Assembly: GCA_016787085.1 (NCBI GenBank)
Contig: JAEUVJ010000048.1
Coordinates: 1 to 64,000 of the forward strand
Reading direction: 5' to 3'
DNA length: 64,000 nt
From: Chitinophagaceae bacterium
GTDB lineage: Bacteria > Bacteroidota > Bacteroidia > Chitinophagales > Chitinophagaceae
The number at the start of each line of letters is the position of its first letter. Positions within the stretch are counted from its first letter, which is position 1. Positions 1 to 9,768 of the stretch are shown in pieces. The notes beneath the pieces were generated by a model. It searched no databases and was not told the DNA's origin. It was given only the letters and a program-made list of their open reading frames with translations. Position numbers and translations under genes: made by a program.

Positions 1-1
1 C

Positions 2-3000
2 ACTGTATCATGGAATACGACGACGATAACAGATGGCCTTCATACACTGACAGCACGGGCCAGGGATGCTGCAGGAAACATTACCACATCTGCCGCAGTG
101 GTGGTAACCGTACAGAACAACCCGCCGGATACAGAAGCGCCAATAGTTTCTATTACAGCTCCTGCGGGAGGCGAGATATCAGGTACTGTCAGCATTACGG
201 CCAATGCCACAGATAATGTAGGAGTGGTGGGTGTACAGTTCCTGCTGAACGGGGCTAACCTGGGCGCAGAAGACCTTGCATCGCCATACAGTTTTTCCTG
301 GAATACGACAACAGTAACTAACGGCACCTATACATTGACAGCAAGAGCCCGTGATGCAACAGGCAACATTACTACTTCTGCAGGTGTGACGGTAACCGTG
401 AATAATATCCCCGATACCCAGGGGCCTGTAGTGAGTATCACAGCACCGGCAGCGGGAACCGTTACCGGCACGATCAATGTAAATGCCAATGCTACGGATA
501 ATGTAGGAGTAGTGGGCGTACAATTCCTGCTGAACGGGGCTAACCTGGGAACAGAAGACCTTGTATCGCCATACAGTGTATCATGGAATACGTTAACTGC
601 GGTCAACGGCACATATACATTGACGGCGAGAGCCCGGGATGCGGCAGGTAATATCACTACATCGGCAGGTGTAACAGTGACGGTGAATAACAATACCAAC
701 CTGATCGCGGCGCTTAACTTTAACGAAGGTATCGGCACTGTTGCTACAGATATATCAGGCAACAGCCACAATGGTACTTTGACGAATGGACCCACCTGGG
801 GTGCCGGCCGATATGGACAAGGTGTGAATCTTGATGGCACTAATGACTATGTCAATATTGCGGATCATGAAAACTTCACATTGGATCCTGCACAGAGTTA
901 TACGTGGAGCGGCTGGGTGAGAAATAATAATTTCAATGAATGGAGCACAGTATGGAGCCAGACACTCAATGCCAGTAACTTCTTCTATTTCTTTGCGCAC
1001 TCAACGACTGATGCAGACGGAGGCCCGGTAACTAATGGTATATCGGTTTACTGGTGGGCCAATAGCGGATCAAATAAACTGGGAGTACACAGTACCAACA
1101 ATGTACTGACGGCGGGTCAATGGAGTTATGTAGCGGTTACATACAACGGAACAGTGGCGCAGGCCAGCCGGTTCACTATCTATGTGAATGGAGTGAATGT
1201 AACAGCGACATCGGACATCAGTTCAACAGGCACGCTGGCTACGATCAACCCTGCTAATATCCGTATAGGCTCCAACCAGCCTTTTGGGGAATACCTGAAT
1301 GCTTCTGTTGATGAGTTCAGATTCTATAAACGCCTGCTGACGGCCACAGAGATCCAAACGGATATGAATTCAGCGATCTCGAATGTGATTATGCCGGCGG
1401 TAACACCTGTAAATGGCGCTGTGAATGTTGCTACCAATAGTGTGGTTACAGCCGTATTCAACCTCACGATGGATGCGACGACGATCAATAGTTCAACTTT
1501 CGAATTACGTAATGCATCGGGCACATTGGTTCCGTCAGCGGTCACATATAATACGACGACACGTACAGCGACTTTAACTCCATCTTCCGTACTGGTGAAC
1601 TCTATTGTTTACTCAATTACTATCAAAGGGGGGGCATCGGGTGTGAAAGATGCAGCAGGCGGTACTATGGCAAGCGACTATACCAGTTCGTTCACATCAG
1701 CAGAGCCGCCATTGATCGCTATGACGGAAGGCCCGGGTGGTCCTATACTGGTTGTCAGTTCATCTGCCAATCCGTTCAGCCGTTATACGCTGGAAATATT
1801 AAGGGCAGAAGGATTGAACCATTTTGCAGCAGCAGATATTTCTGCAGTTACTGCAACGGTACTAAACAACTATGATGTGGTGATACTGGGAGAAATGACG
1901 GTAACGGCAGCACAGGCAACGATGTTCACCAACTGGGTGAATGCCGGAGGTAAATTAGTTGCTTTCAAGCCATCTGCTGAGTTAAATGCGTTGATGGGAG
2001 TATCCGCATCTGCCGGTACGCTGAGCGACAGGTATTTGTTGGTGAATACTTCGTCCGGGCCGGGCGCAGGTATTGTCAATCAAACGATGCAATACCATGG
2101 TACAGCTAACCTGCATACATTAAGCGGGGCAACCAGTATTGCTACACTATATTCGAACGCCACCACAGCAACCACTAACCCTGCCGTTACGTTAAGGAAT
2201 GTAGGGACCAGCGGTGGAGTAGCTGTAGCGTTTGCCTATGATCTTCCGAGATCTGTTATTTACACCAGGCAAGGAAACCCTGCATGGGCTGGTCAGAAAC
2301 GGGATGGGACAACGGGCCCGATACGTTCAGATGACCTTTATTTTGGCCTGCCCGCAGGTACTGGTGCCGACTGGGTTGATTTCAACAGAATTGCCATACC
2401 CCAGGCGGATGAGCAACAGCGGTTTTTGGCGAACATTATTCTTCAAACGAATCTGTCGAAGAAACCGCTTCCACGATTCTGGTATTTACCCAATGGCATT
2501 AAAGCGGCTGTTATTTATGCGCTGGATGATCATAGCACTTCTACCGGTACTTCTGCCATATTTAATAAAATGACCACAAATAGTACGGTAGGATGTTCTG
2601 TCAATAACTGGGAATGTCTTCGTGCCACATCCTGGTCCTACGTCGGTATCCCGGTTACTAACACACAGGCGGTAACGTTTAACTCTCAGGGCTTCGAAAT
2701 GGGCGTCCATGTGCAGAATAACTGTGCGAACTTCACATCTTTTGCCAACCTGGATGCCAGCTATAATACGCAAATGCAGAATTTCCAATCCGCTTATCCG
2801 GGTTTACCTGCACAGTCAACGCACAGGTTCCATTGCCTTACCTGGAGCGACTGGGCTACACAGGCCAAAGTAGAATTGTCACGTGGCATTCGTTTCAGTC
2901 TCGATTATTATTATTGGCCTTCAACATGGGTCAGCGGCCGCCCGGGTTTATTCACCGGCTCAGGTATGCCGATGCGTTTTGCTGATACCGATGGCACCAT

Positions 3001-3817
3001 GCTGGATATTTTTCAGGGTGTCAGCCAACTGGTAAATGAGAATGGCGTAAATTATACCCTTAGTGTAAATACATTGCTGGATAATGCACTGGGCACACAG
3101 GGTTATTACGGAATATTCGGATCCCACGATGACTACACAGATCCGACTTTCTCTGATGCCATGATCGCATCGGCCAAAGCCCGTAATGTGCCGGTCATCA
3201 CTGCCCGCCAGGCATTGACCTGGCTGGATAGCCGCAGCCAGTCTTATTTCAGCAATATTACATGGAGCAACAACCAACTCAGCTTTACTATTGTGGCACG
3301 TAACAATGCCTATAACCTGACGACGATGCTGCCCTATAATTCGGACGGAGGCCAATTGCAATCTGTTACAAGGAATGGCAGCGCCGTTACATTCACCACG
3401 CAAACGATCAAAGGAATACAGTATGCCTTCTTCAATGCGGCGGCAGGTATTCATAATTATGTGGCAACCTATTCTGATCCCGGAGCAAGAGTGGCTGTAG
3501 CATCACAACCGGCCGTAACGGCAGAACAGGCTAAACCGGCTGAAACAACAGAAAGCGAAGCCCTCGGTGATAAACTCTATGTACAGGTATCGCCTAACCC
3601 AAGCAGGGATCAGTTTGGTATCCTGATTGCCAGCAATGATGCTGCACCGGTTTCTGTGACCATACTGAATATGTATGGACAGGTAGTAGAACAAAAACAA
3701 AGAATTGCTTCCACCGGCATCCTTCGTATCGGGCAGTCATGGACCAGCGGGGTTTATTTTGCAGAAGTGGTGCAAGGCAACAAGAAAAAAGTAGTGCGTT
3801 TAGTAAAAGTGAATTGA
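2..3817 (+). CDS. Secreted multidomain Ig-like/LamG/deacetylase-like protein, T9SS type A sorting (5' partial)
   Basis: The frame is open to the left window edge and already encodes the end of an Ig-like repeat, so the gene starts outside the window; 1271 residues are visible. In order: the tail of one bacterial Ig-like repeat, two further near-identical repeats of about 95 residues (roughly 41-230), a LamG/concanavalin-like fold (232-460), an SbsA-type Ig (Big_5) domain (462-570), a Rossmann-like segment resembling a glutamine-amidotransferase/ThuA fold (575-760), a region resembling NodB-type polysaccharide deacetylases (about 830-1100; has ALDDHS and MGVHVQNN), and a C-terminal Por sorting domain beginning VSPNPSRDQFG and ending RLVKVN. 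Family knowledge implies export through the type IX system to the cell surface or medium. A carbohydrate-directed role is inferred; no catalytic set was verified. The next gene on the same strand has the same Big_5 and sorting domains. Confidence 0.85.
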   Translation, partial: TVSWNTTTITDGLHTLTARARDAAGNITTSAAVVVTVQNNPPDTEAPIVSITAPAGGEISGTVSITANATDNVGVVGVQFLLNGANLGAEDLASPYSFSWNTTTVTNGTYTLTARARDATGNITTSAGVTVTVNNIPDTQGPVVSITAPAAGTVTGTINVNANATDNVGVVGVQFLLNGANLGTEDLVSPYSVSWNTLTAVNGTYTLTARARDAAGNITTSAGVTVTVNNNTNLIAALNFNEGIGTVATDISGNSHNGTLTNGPTWGAGRYGQGVNLDGTNDYVNIADHENFTLDPAQSYTWSGWVRNNNFNEWSTVWSQTLNASNFFYFFAHSTTDADGGPVTNGISVYWWANSGSNKLGVHSTNNVLTAGQWSYVAVTYNGTVAQASRFTIYVNGVNVTATSDISSTGTLATINPANIRIGSNQPFGEYLNASVDEFRFYKRLLTATEIQTDMNSAISNVIMPAVTPVNGAVNVATNSVVTAVFNLTMDATTINSSTFELRNASGTLVPSAVTYNTTTRTATLTPSSVLVNSIVYSITIKGGASGVKDAAGGTMASDYTSSFTSAEPPLIAMTEGPGGPILVVSSSANPFSRYTLEILRAEGLNHFAAADISAVTATVLNNYDVVILGEMTVTAAQATMFTNWVNAGGKLVAFKPSAELNALMGVSASAGTLSDRYLLVNTSSGPGAGIVNQTMQYHGTANLHTLSGATSIATLYSNATTATTNPAVTLRNVGTSGGVAVAFAYDLPRSVIYTRQGNPAWAGQKRDGTTGPIRSDDLYFGLPAGTGADWVDFNRIAIPQADEQQRFLANIILQTNLSKKPLPRFWYLPNGIKAAVIYALDDHSTSTGTSAIFNKMTTNSTVGCSVNNWECLRATSWSYVGIPVTNTQAVTFNSQGFEMGVHVQNNCANFTSFANLDASYNTQMQNFQSAYPGLPAQSTHRFHCLTWSDWATQAKVELSRGIRFSLDYYYWPSTWVSGRPGLFTGSGMPMRFADTDGTMLDIFQGVSQLVNENGVNYTLSVNTLLDNALGTQGYYGIFGSHDDYTDPTFSDAMIASAKARNVPVITARQALTWLDSRSQSYFSNITWSNNQLSFTIVARNNAYNLTTMLPYNSDGGQLQSVTRNGSAVTFTTQTIKGIQYAFFNAAAGIHNYVATYSDPGARVAVASQPAVTAEQAKPAETTESEALGDKLYVQVSPNPSRDQFGILIASNDAAPVSVTILNMYGQVVEQKQRIASTGILRIGQSWTSGVYFAEVVQGNKKKVVRLVKVN

Positions 3818-3880
3818 GTAATGATGTATTTTTAAATACGAAAACATTTTCCGAAAGGAAAGTCACCATAACAGAGGATG

Positions 3881-3915
3881 ATATATTGGCCAAAACCTTT
3901 CTCCGGCCAATATAT
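3881..3915. terminator. Perfect 11-bp inverted repeat after the first gene
   Basis: ATATATTGGCC at 3881-3891 is matched exactly by GGCCAATATAT at 3905-3915 with a 13-nt loop. It lies about 60 nt after the stop of the upstream gene. No T-run follows, so it may be a factor-dependent terminator, an RNA-stabilising hairpin or a protein-binding site. Confidence 0.4.
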
Positions 3916-4043
3916 CACCCGGGCTGTAAATAGCTATATCCTTCTTAGACCATCAAATTGAATATCCCATTTTAACAAAACCCGGGCAGTAAAGAACCAT
4001 CATTCATTTTTAAACCATTACTTAGTTTATGGAAAGGAATTCT

Positions 4044-6347
4044 ATGCAACTGAACCTAAAGGGAAAACTATTCTTATCATTCATGCTTCTTTTTTCATTT
4101 GTTCTTTCACAGGCACAGGCGGATGTTACCCGGCCTACAGTGGCAGCTGTTTCGCCGGCCAATTATTCCATCAGCTTTAATGCGGGTACCAGTGTGGCAG
4201 CCTTGTTCAGCGAAGCGATAAATGCAGCCACAGTCAATGGCACCACGTTTGAATTGCGTAATGCCCTGACCGGTTCATTGGTAACTGCAACAGTTACCTA
4301 TATTGCCTCTACACGGACAGCGAGAATTTACCCTGCATCACCGCTGACTTCGCTTTTATATACTGCCAGGATAAAAGGCGGAACATCCGGCGTAAAAGAT
4401 CTTGCCGGCAATCCTATGAGTTATGATTACACCTGGACCTTTATCATGATCCCGCTCTTTGATCTCACGGCACCAACCGTCTTATCTGTTTCTCCATCCA
4501 ATGGTGCAACAGGCGTGAGTACTTCCACTACCGTGTCGGTAGTATTCAGTGAGGCGATGAATGCAGCTACTATCAACACAACCTCCTTCGAACTCCGTAC
4601 AGCGGGCAATACGCTGGTACCGGCCACTGTCAGTTATAATTCTTCTTTGCGTAAAGCGACCTTGACACCATCAGGGTTTTTAGCCAACGCTGCTGTATAT
4701 AAAGCTATCGTGAAAGGAGGCGCTAATGGCGTAAGAGATGCTGCTGGTAATCAGATGAACGGAAACTATCATTGGTCATTCACTACCGTATCGGCGGCTG
4801 ATGTGACACCGCCCACTGTTCACTCTGTAGAGCCGGCAGCGGGGGCCACAGGCGTCAGCGTTAATACAGTAGTGACTGTCAAATTCAGCGAAGCGATGAA
4901 TGCGGCTACGATCAATGCATCCACTTTTGAATTGCGTAATGCGGCCAATGTGGTAGTGCCCGCTACTATTAGTTATAACAGTGCTGCTAAAAAAGCAACG
5001 CTTACACCATCATCTCCCCTTGCCCATTCGGCCGAGTATAAAGCAACAGTTAAGGGCGGAGCTTCGGGAGTAAAAGATGTGGCAGGCAATGCGATGGTGA
5101 ATAACTATGCCTGGACATTTAAAACAATGGCCCCGTCAGATGTGACGCCACCTGCGGTTACATCCGTATCGCCGGAAAGCGGGGATAGGGATGTGCCGCT
5201 CAATACAACCGTCTCAGCAGTATTCAGTGAACCGATGAATGCCGCTACAGTCAATGGCACTACTGTACAATTACGGGATGCTTCCAATACAGCCGTGACC
5301 GCTGCGGTCAATTATGATGCGGCATCAAGAACAGTAAGGCTGACACCTTCGTCTGCTCTGCTCAACGGTAATGCATACACCGCTACGATCACCGGAGGCA
5401 GCGGAGGCGTAAAAGACCTGGCAGGTAATAGCCTTGCGGCTGATTATATCTGGAGCTTTACCACTATCCCGCTGACCATATTTGAAGTGACGGACGTACC
5501 GGACATACCGGTTACTACCGATCAGCCGATTGAACTGGGTGTTAAATTCAATAGTTCAGTAGATGGGTATATTCTGGGTATTCGTTTCTACAAGGGAGAT
5601 GGCAATGATGGAACACATACCGGTCACCTCTGGAATAGTTCTGGTACCATGCTGGGTGAAGCTGTGTTTGTCAATGAAACAGCATCTGGCTGGCAACAGG
5701 TATTATTCAGCAGCCCGGTTGCAATCAATGCAGGAGAAACATACGTCGCTTCTTATTTCAGCAGCCTGGGTAAATATGGCTATACCAATTCTTACTTTAC
5801 TGATGCGGTGGTTAATGGACCGCTGCGTGCACTGGCCGATGGTGAAGATGGCGGTAATGGCGTATATAAATATTCATCCTCTTCTATTTTCCCGGATGAA
5901 ACTTACCAGTCCACCAATTATTTTGTGGATGTGGTATTCGCTCCGGGCTCTGCCAACGGAAGGAATTATATTACTGATACAAAATCGCCCGGCAAAACTA
6001 CGTCTGCTCCGCCGGTAACACCGCCTGCAGCGAATACAGAAACCAGGACAACGCCACCTGCATCAGGGCCAGGCAAACAACAACCTGATCTTTTGCTCAG
6101 TCAAAGCCTGCAGGTAAAAGCCATGCCGAATCCAAGTACAGGTTATTTCAATATTGTGATCAGCAGTAATAATGATGCGGCGATTCACCTGCGGGTGACT
6201 GATGTTTCCGGCCGAGGTATTGAAGCCCGGCAGAAACTTGCAGCAGGTACCATACAGATCGGCCACAACTGGACTGCCGGTATCTACTTTGTAGAAGTGA
6301 TACAGGGTGGGGAGAAGAAAGTGCTGAGGCTGGTCAAGACAAACTAG
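4044..6347 (+). CDS. Secreted protein with four SbsA-like Ig domains and DUF4082, T9SS type A sorting
   Basis: I place the start at the second ATG (4044) because it gives a clean signal peptide, MQLNLKGKLFLSFMLLF..., ending near SQAQA; an ATG at 4029 is also in frame. After the signal come four tandem Big_5 domains of about 105 residues each (27-450), each with the family pattern of FSEAMNAATIN and GGxxGVKDxAGN. Next is a DUF4082 domain (about 455-605), a beta-sandwich often attached to surface glycan-binding proteins, then a Pro/Thr-rich linker and a Por C-terminal sorting domain (PNPSTGYF ... RLVKTN). No catalytic domain is visible, so it looks like a surface adhesin or carbohydrate-binding scaffold. 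Its Big_5 units resemble the single one in the upstream gene, suggesting shared ancestry. Confidence 0.88.
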   Translation: MQLNLKGKLFLSFMLLFSFVLSQAQADVTRPTVAAVSPANYSISFNAGTSVAALFSEAINAATVNGTTFELRNALTGSLVTATVTYIASTRTARIYPASPLTSLLYTARIKGGTSGVKDLAGNPMSYDYTWTFIMIPLFDLTAPTVLSVSPSNGATGVSTSTTVSVVFSEAMNAATINTTSFELRTAGNTLVPATVSYNSSLRKATLTPSGFLANAAVYKAIVKGGANGVRDAAGNQMNGNYHWSFTTVSAADVTPPTVHSVEPAAGATGVSVNTVVTVKFSEAMNAATINASTFELRNAANVVVPATISYNSAAKKATLTPSSPLAHSAEYKATVKGGASGVKDVAGNAMVNNYAWTFKTMAPSDVTPPAVTSVSPESGDRDVPLNTTVSAVFSEPMNAATVNGTTVQLRDASNTAVTAAVNYDAASRTVRLTPSSALLNGNAYTATITGGSGGVKDLAGNSLAADYIWSFTTIPLTIFEVTDVPDIPVTTDQPIELGVKFNSSVDGYILGIRFYKGDGNDGTHTGHLWNSSGTMLGEAVFVNETASGWQQVLFSSPVAINAGETYVASYFSSLGKYGYTNSYFTDAVVNGPLRALADGEDGGNGVYKYSSSSIFPDETYQSTNYFVDVVFAPGSANGRNYITDTKSPGKTTSAPPVTPPAANTETRTTPPASGPGKQQPDLLLSQSLQVKAMPNPSTGYFNIVISSNNDAAIHLRVTDVSGRGIEARQKLAAGTIQIGHNWTAGIYFVEVIQGGEKKVLRLVKTN

Positions 6348-6370
6348 AAACAGTGTTCACGGGTTAGGAT

Positions 6371-6405
6371 AAGAGAGGGCTCCGGAGGGAGCTCTCTTCT
6401 TTTTA
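6371..6405. terminator. Hairpin terminator between convergent genes
   Basis: AAGAGAG-gg-CTCC pairs with GGAGCTCTCTT around a short GGAG loop, with a two-base bulge, followed by CTTTTTAT on the plus strand. It lies between the convergent stops at 6347 and 6408 and best fits termination of the plus-strand gene. Confidence 0.7.
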
Positions 6406-6407
6406 TA

Positions 6408-8489
6408 TCATCCGCGTAAATGATACCCTTTAGGTTTGGTGAAAGCCCTGAGCCCCGCATGCGATAATGTGGCCCCAAAACCCGAATGTTTTCTTCCGCT
6501 CCAGGGTAATGCTGCGCTGACACGGTCACAGCAATTCCAGTAACCGGTACCGGCATTGATCTGTTGCAAAATGGTTTCTGCTCTTTTTTTATCTGAACTA
6601 TAAACGGAAGCCGTAAGGCCGTATTCTGTATCCTGCATCAGTTGTATCGCTTCTTCATCGTTTTTGACTTTCATGATACCGATCACCGGGCCGAATGACT
6701 CATCTTTCATCAAACTCATGCTGTGATTAACGTTGGTCAGCACGGTGGGTTCAAAATAGTATCCTTTCCCTTTTATTTTATTACCGCCTGCCAGCACAGC
6801 CGCTCCTTTGTAAGCAGCATCAGTTACCTGTTTTTCCAATACGGCCAATTGATCCTTCCGGCTTAGTGGCCCGATGTACACGCCATCTTCAGCAGGGGGG
6901 CCGATCTTCCATGATCGTACTTCTTTTACAAATTCAGTTACATATTCATCATACACTTTTTCATGTACATATATCCTTTCCACCGCACAGCAACTTTGCC
7001 CGCTATTATAAAAGGCTCCGTCGGCTGTTCCTGATGCTACTGCTTTTATGTCTTTAATGTCATCGGCAACGTATAAAGGATCTTTGCCACCGAGCTCACA
7101 TTGGCAGGGCACCATTTTAGGCGCCACTTTTTCATAAATGTATTTACCCGTTTTGTAAGAGCCGGTAAAGAAATAGCCATCTAAAGGAAGTTCTAATAAT
7201 ATTTCACCGGTATCCTTTCCTCCAATAGCTACATGAAATACATCCTCAGGTACACCGGCCTCTTTCAGCCATTTTTCTATCTGCAATCCTGTTAACGTCG
7301 AATACTCGGAAGGTTTATACATTACCGTATTGCCCGCCAGTAATGCGGGTACAAAGACATTTACACCTACGAGGTAGGGATAGTTCCAGGCAGAGATATT
7401 GCAGACAACACCTAAAGGCTCATAGACGATTCTTTCTTCCATGCTGTTGCCATTGCTCATGATCTCATCCGACAAATACTTTGCTGCATTGTCTGTCAGC
7501 CATTGTATCCTGGCTCTTGCACCATTCATTTCATTGCAGGATTGCTGGAGGGGTTTACCTACTTCAGCTGTAAGCACTGCTGCAAGCTGTTCGGTGTTCT
7601 TTTCAAGCAACGCAGCAAAATTTTTGAGCACTTTAATCCTGTCTGCTAACGCCACCTGGTGCCATGCAGGTTGAACGGCACGTAATGAAGTCAGTTTACT
7701 GTGCAGGCTTTCCCGGGTGTCTTCATTTACCTCTGCGATAATTTCTTCGGTCGCAGGATTTATAATAACAAGTTTCTTCATGTTCGTTTCCTTTATAGCC
7801 GTGAGAAATTGTCTCTTCAGGTTCTCAGAAAAGGGGTTATGTTCTTTTTCTTTTATTCTCTCCGGGTGCCATTGTACGCAGAGCATAAATCCTTTGTGGG
7901 TCTTATCAGCAAACTCCAGCCCTTCGATGATGCGCTCATCATCGTCGTCATAGGCATTCACTTTGAGATTTTCGCCGATACCGTTCGGATCAATGGCCTG
8001 GTGATGGGCGCTGTTGATATGGCCTTTGCCGAGGCCTGCGATGCTATGGAGTAAAGAACCTTTTTCTGCGATGACCGGGTGTTCTTTGTCTGATTCTTCT
8101 TTTTTGTGTCTCTCGTTTCCGTTGTCAAGATCCTGTATCAGCTTGCCGCCCTGCAATACATTGATGAGTTGCATGCCCCGGCAGATACCAAGAACAGGTA
8201 GCTTGTTCAGCTGAGAGTAATGATAAATTTTCGCTTCGAAAATATCTCTTTCTGCCTGGTGTGTATCAGGACGATTGTCGTATTCTTTTTTCCCATGGTA
8301 GAACGAAGGATGAACATCTACGCCGCCGGTGAGGATAAACCCGTCGCAGCGATAAATATCTTCTGTATTATTCTTTTCAAAGGACAGTTCAATTAATTCA
8401 AGATCATCACCGAGGTCGGCCGGCGTGAACCAGTTCCAGTAGTTCTCAAATAATGTCCGGGTATAACTGATCCCTATTCTCTTTTTCAT
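6408..8489 (-). CDS. Fused gamma-glutamyl amide hydrolase (PuuD-like)-aldehyde dehydrogenase
   Basis: One open frame carries two enzymes. The N-terminal part (about 1-235 from the ATG at 8489) is a class I amidotransferase of the Peptidase C26/PuuD type: GGVDVHP, nucleophile elbow LGICRGMQ (Cys) and catalytic QWHPE (His, Glu). From an internal ATG at 7781 (MKKLVIINPATEE) a complete aldehyde dehydrogenase of about 457 residues follows, with NISAWNYP, FTGSYKTG, CELGGKDP (Glu) and NSGQSCC (Cys). I chose 8489 (MKKRIGISY) over an in-frame ATG at 8519 because the family begins there. AAGGAA sits just upstream of the internal ATG, so the dehydrogenase may also be made alone. As last gene of the operon it would oxidise a gamma-glutamyl aldehyde and then release glutamate. 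The fusion is unusual: loss of the first gene's stop codon, or a sequence error, could explain it. Confidence 0.85.
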   Translation of the reverse strand: MKKRIGISYTRTLFENYWNWFTPADLGDDLELIELSFEKNNTEDIYRCDGFILTGGVDVHPSFYHGKKEYDNRPDTHQAERDIFEAKIYHYSQLNKLPVLGICRGMQLINVLQGGKLIQDLDNGNERHKKEESDKEHPVIAEKGSLLHSIAGLGKGHINSAHHQAIDPNGIGENLKVNAYDDDDERIIEGLEFADKTHKGFMLCVQWHPERIKEKEHNPFSENLKRQFLTAIKETNMKKLVIINPATEEIIAEVNEDTRESLHSKLTSLRAVQPAWHQVALADRIKVLKNFAALLEKNTEQLAAVLTAEVGKPLQQSCNEMNGARARIQWLTDNAAKYLSDEIMSNGNSMEERIVYEPLGVVCNISAWNYPYLVGVNVFVPALLAGNTVMYKPSEYSTLTGLQIEKWLKEAGVPEDVFHVAIGGKDTGEILLELPLDGYFFTGSYKTGKYIYEKVAPKMVPCQCELGGKDPLYVADDIKDIKAVASGTADGAFYNSGQSCCAVERIYVHEKVYDEYVTEFVKEVRSWKIGPPAEDGVYIGPLSRKDQLAVLEKQVTDAAYKGAAVLAGGNKIKGKGYYFEPTVLTNVNHSMSLMKDESFGPVIGIMKVKNDEEAIQLMQDTEYGLTASVYSSDKKRAETILQQINAGTGYWNCCDRVSAALPWSGRKHSGFGATLSHAGLRAFTKPKGYHLRG

Positions 8490-8534
8490 AACACATAATG
8501 ATGAGACAATAAACAACATCCTTGCGGCTAAAAG

Positions 8535-9683
8535 CTACAACGCCTTGCTGTACAAATTTCTGAAATCTTCCCGGCTTACGGGTCTGGGATTATTGGGATG
8601 TGCAAAATCAGCAATGGCAAGGTCGGCTAATGTTTCAAGATGCTCCTGTTTTACTCCGATATCACGGAGTTGGTGAGGTATGTTCACTTTTGTGTTCAGG
8701 TCAAACAGGTATTTCACCACAGCCTTTCCGGTCTCTTCTTTCAGGTCCAGTGTACGGGCTATTCGCCTGAATTTTTCTTCGCAGCCTGCAATATTGAATT
8801 CCATTCCGTAAGGAATATTCACCGCATTGGCCAAACCATGATGCGTATCTAATAAAGAGGAGAGGGGATGAGCCAGCGAATGAACCACGCCCAGTCCTTT
8901 CTGGAATGCCACAGCTCCCATCAGTGAAGCGATCAGCATTTTGCTTCTTGATTCCAGGTCTGGTTTGTTCACCGCTTTCTCCAGTGACTGGTGAATGAGG
9001 GAGACGCCTTCCAGTGCAATGCCATCACACATCGGATGTGGCATTTTGGCAATATACGCCTCCATGTTATGTGTCAATGCATCCATGCCTGTGGCCGCTG
9101 TGATAAATGGCGGTAATTCCATCGTGAGCAGCGGATCGGCGAATACGATCTTTGCGAGCAGTTTTGGTGAAAAAAGAATTTTTTTCTGATGTGTTTCATC
9201 ATCGGCAATAATGGCGCTGCGGCCTACTTCGCTGCCGGTGCCGGCTGTAGTGGGAATGGTGATGAAATGCGGAACATCGTTCGTGACATACACATCGCCG
9301 CCGATCAGATCATCATATTTAAAAAGATCCTCCCGGTGATTTACTCTTAATACAATAGCTCTTGCCACATCAAGTGCGGCACCACCGCCGATACCAATAA
9401 TGGAGTCTCTTTTTGTGTTATCAAATACATCAGTGCCTTTGTATACATCCGATTTTACCGGGTTCTTATGTATACCAGAAAAAATTTCAACGGAAATATT
9501 TTTCTTTTGCAGGCCGGTCACGATTTCTTTGAAGAAAGAAAGCTGTGCTACCGTAGGGTCTGTAACGATCAGCGGCTTGCTTAAGTTATTTTTCTGCAGA
9601 TAATCACCAAGCTCTTTACTGGCCCCTGCACCAAACCGGATGGTCGTCGGGAAATTGTATTGATAAACCTTATCGAATGTCAT
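8535..9683 (-). CDS. Iron-containing alcohol dehydrogenase
   Basis: 382 residues, full length for the group III Fe-ADH family. The NAD-binding glycine motif GIGGGAALDVA and the family signature TAATGMDALTHNMEAYI are present, with metal-ligand histidines in HSLAHPLSSLLDTHHG. In this operon, between a glutamine-synthetase-like ligase and an aldehyde dehydrogenase/glutamyl-hydrolase fusion, the expected reaction is oxidation of the hydroxyl of a gamma-glutamyl amino-alcohol to its aldehyde. That assignment is inferred from position; the family alone only says NAD-dependent alcohol oxidation. The start ATG is clear and the next gene follows after 45 nt. Confidence 0.9.
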   Translation of the reverse strand: MTFDKVYQYNFPTTIRFGAGASKELGDYLQKNNLSKPLIVTDPTVAQLSFFKEIVTGLQKKNISVEIFSGIHKNPVKSDVYKGTDVFDNTKRDSIIGIGGGAALDVARAIVLRVNHREDLFKYDDLIGGDVYVTNDVPHFITIPTTAGTGSEVGRSAIIADDETHQKKILFSPKLLAKIVFADPLLTMELPPFITAATGMDALTHNMEAYIAKMPHPMCDGIALEGVSLIHQSLEKAVNKPDLESRSKMLIASLMGAVAFQKGLGVVHSLAHPLSSLLDTHHGLANAVNIPYGMEFNIAGCEEKFRRIARTLDLKEETGKAVVKYLFDLNTKVNIPHQLRDIGVKQEHLETLADLAIADFAHPNNPRPVSREDFRNLYSKAL

Positions 9684-9686
9684 TAT

Positions 9687-9768
9687 GATGATTTGGAGAT
9701 TTGGAAATTACATGATTTGGAAATGGAACATTGTCAAATCTCCAGATCAGCACATCTCCAGATCAAAT
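9687..9768. repeat. Short-word inverted repeat between ligase and alcohol dehydrogenase genes
   Basis: The left half holds GATTTGGAGATTTGG with a further ATTTGG copy; the right half holds two copies of TCTCCAGATC. They are inverted relative to each other and overlap the stop codon of the ligase gene. The words differ from those at other junctions but have the same style. Confidence 0.6.
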
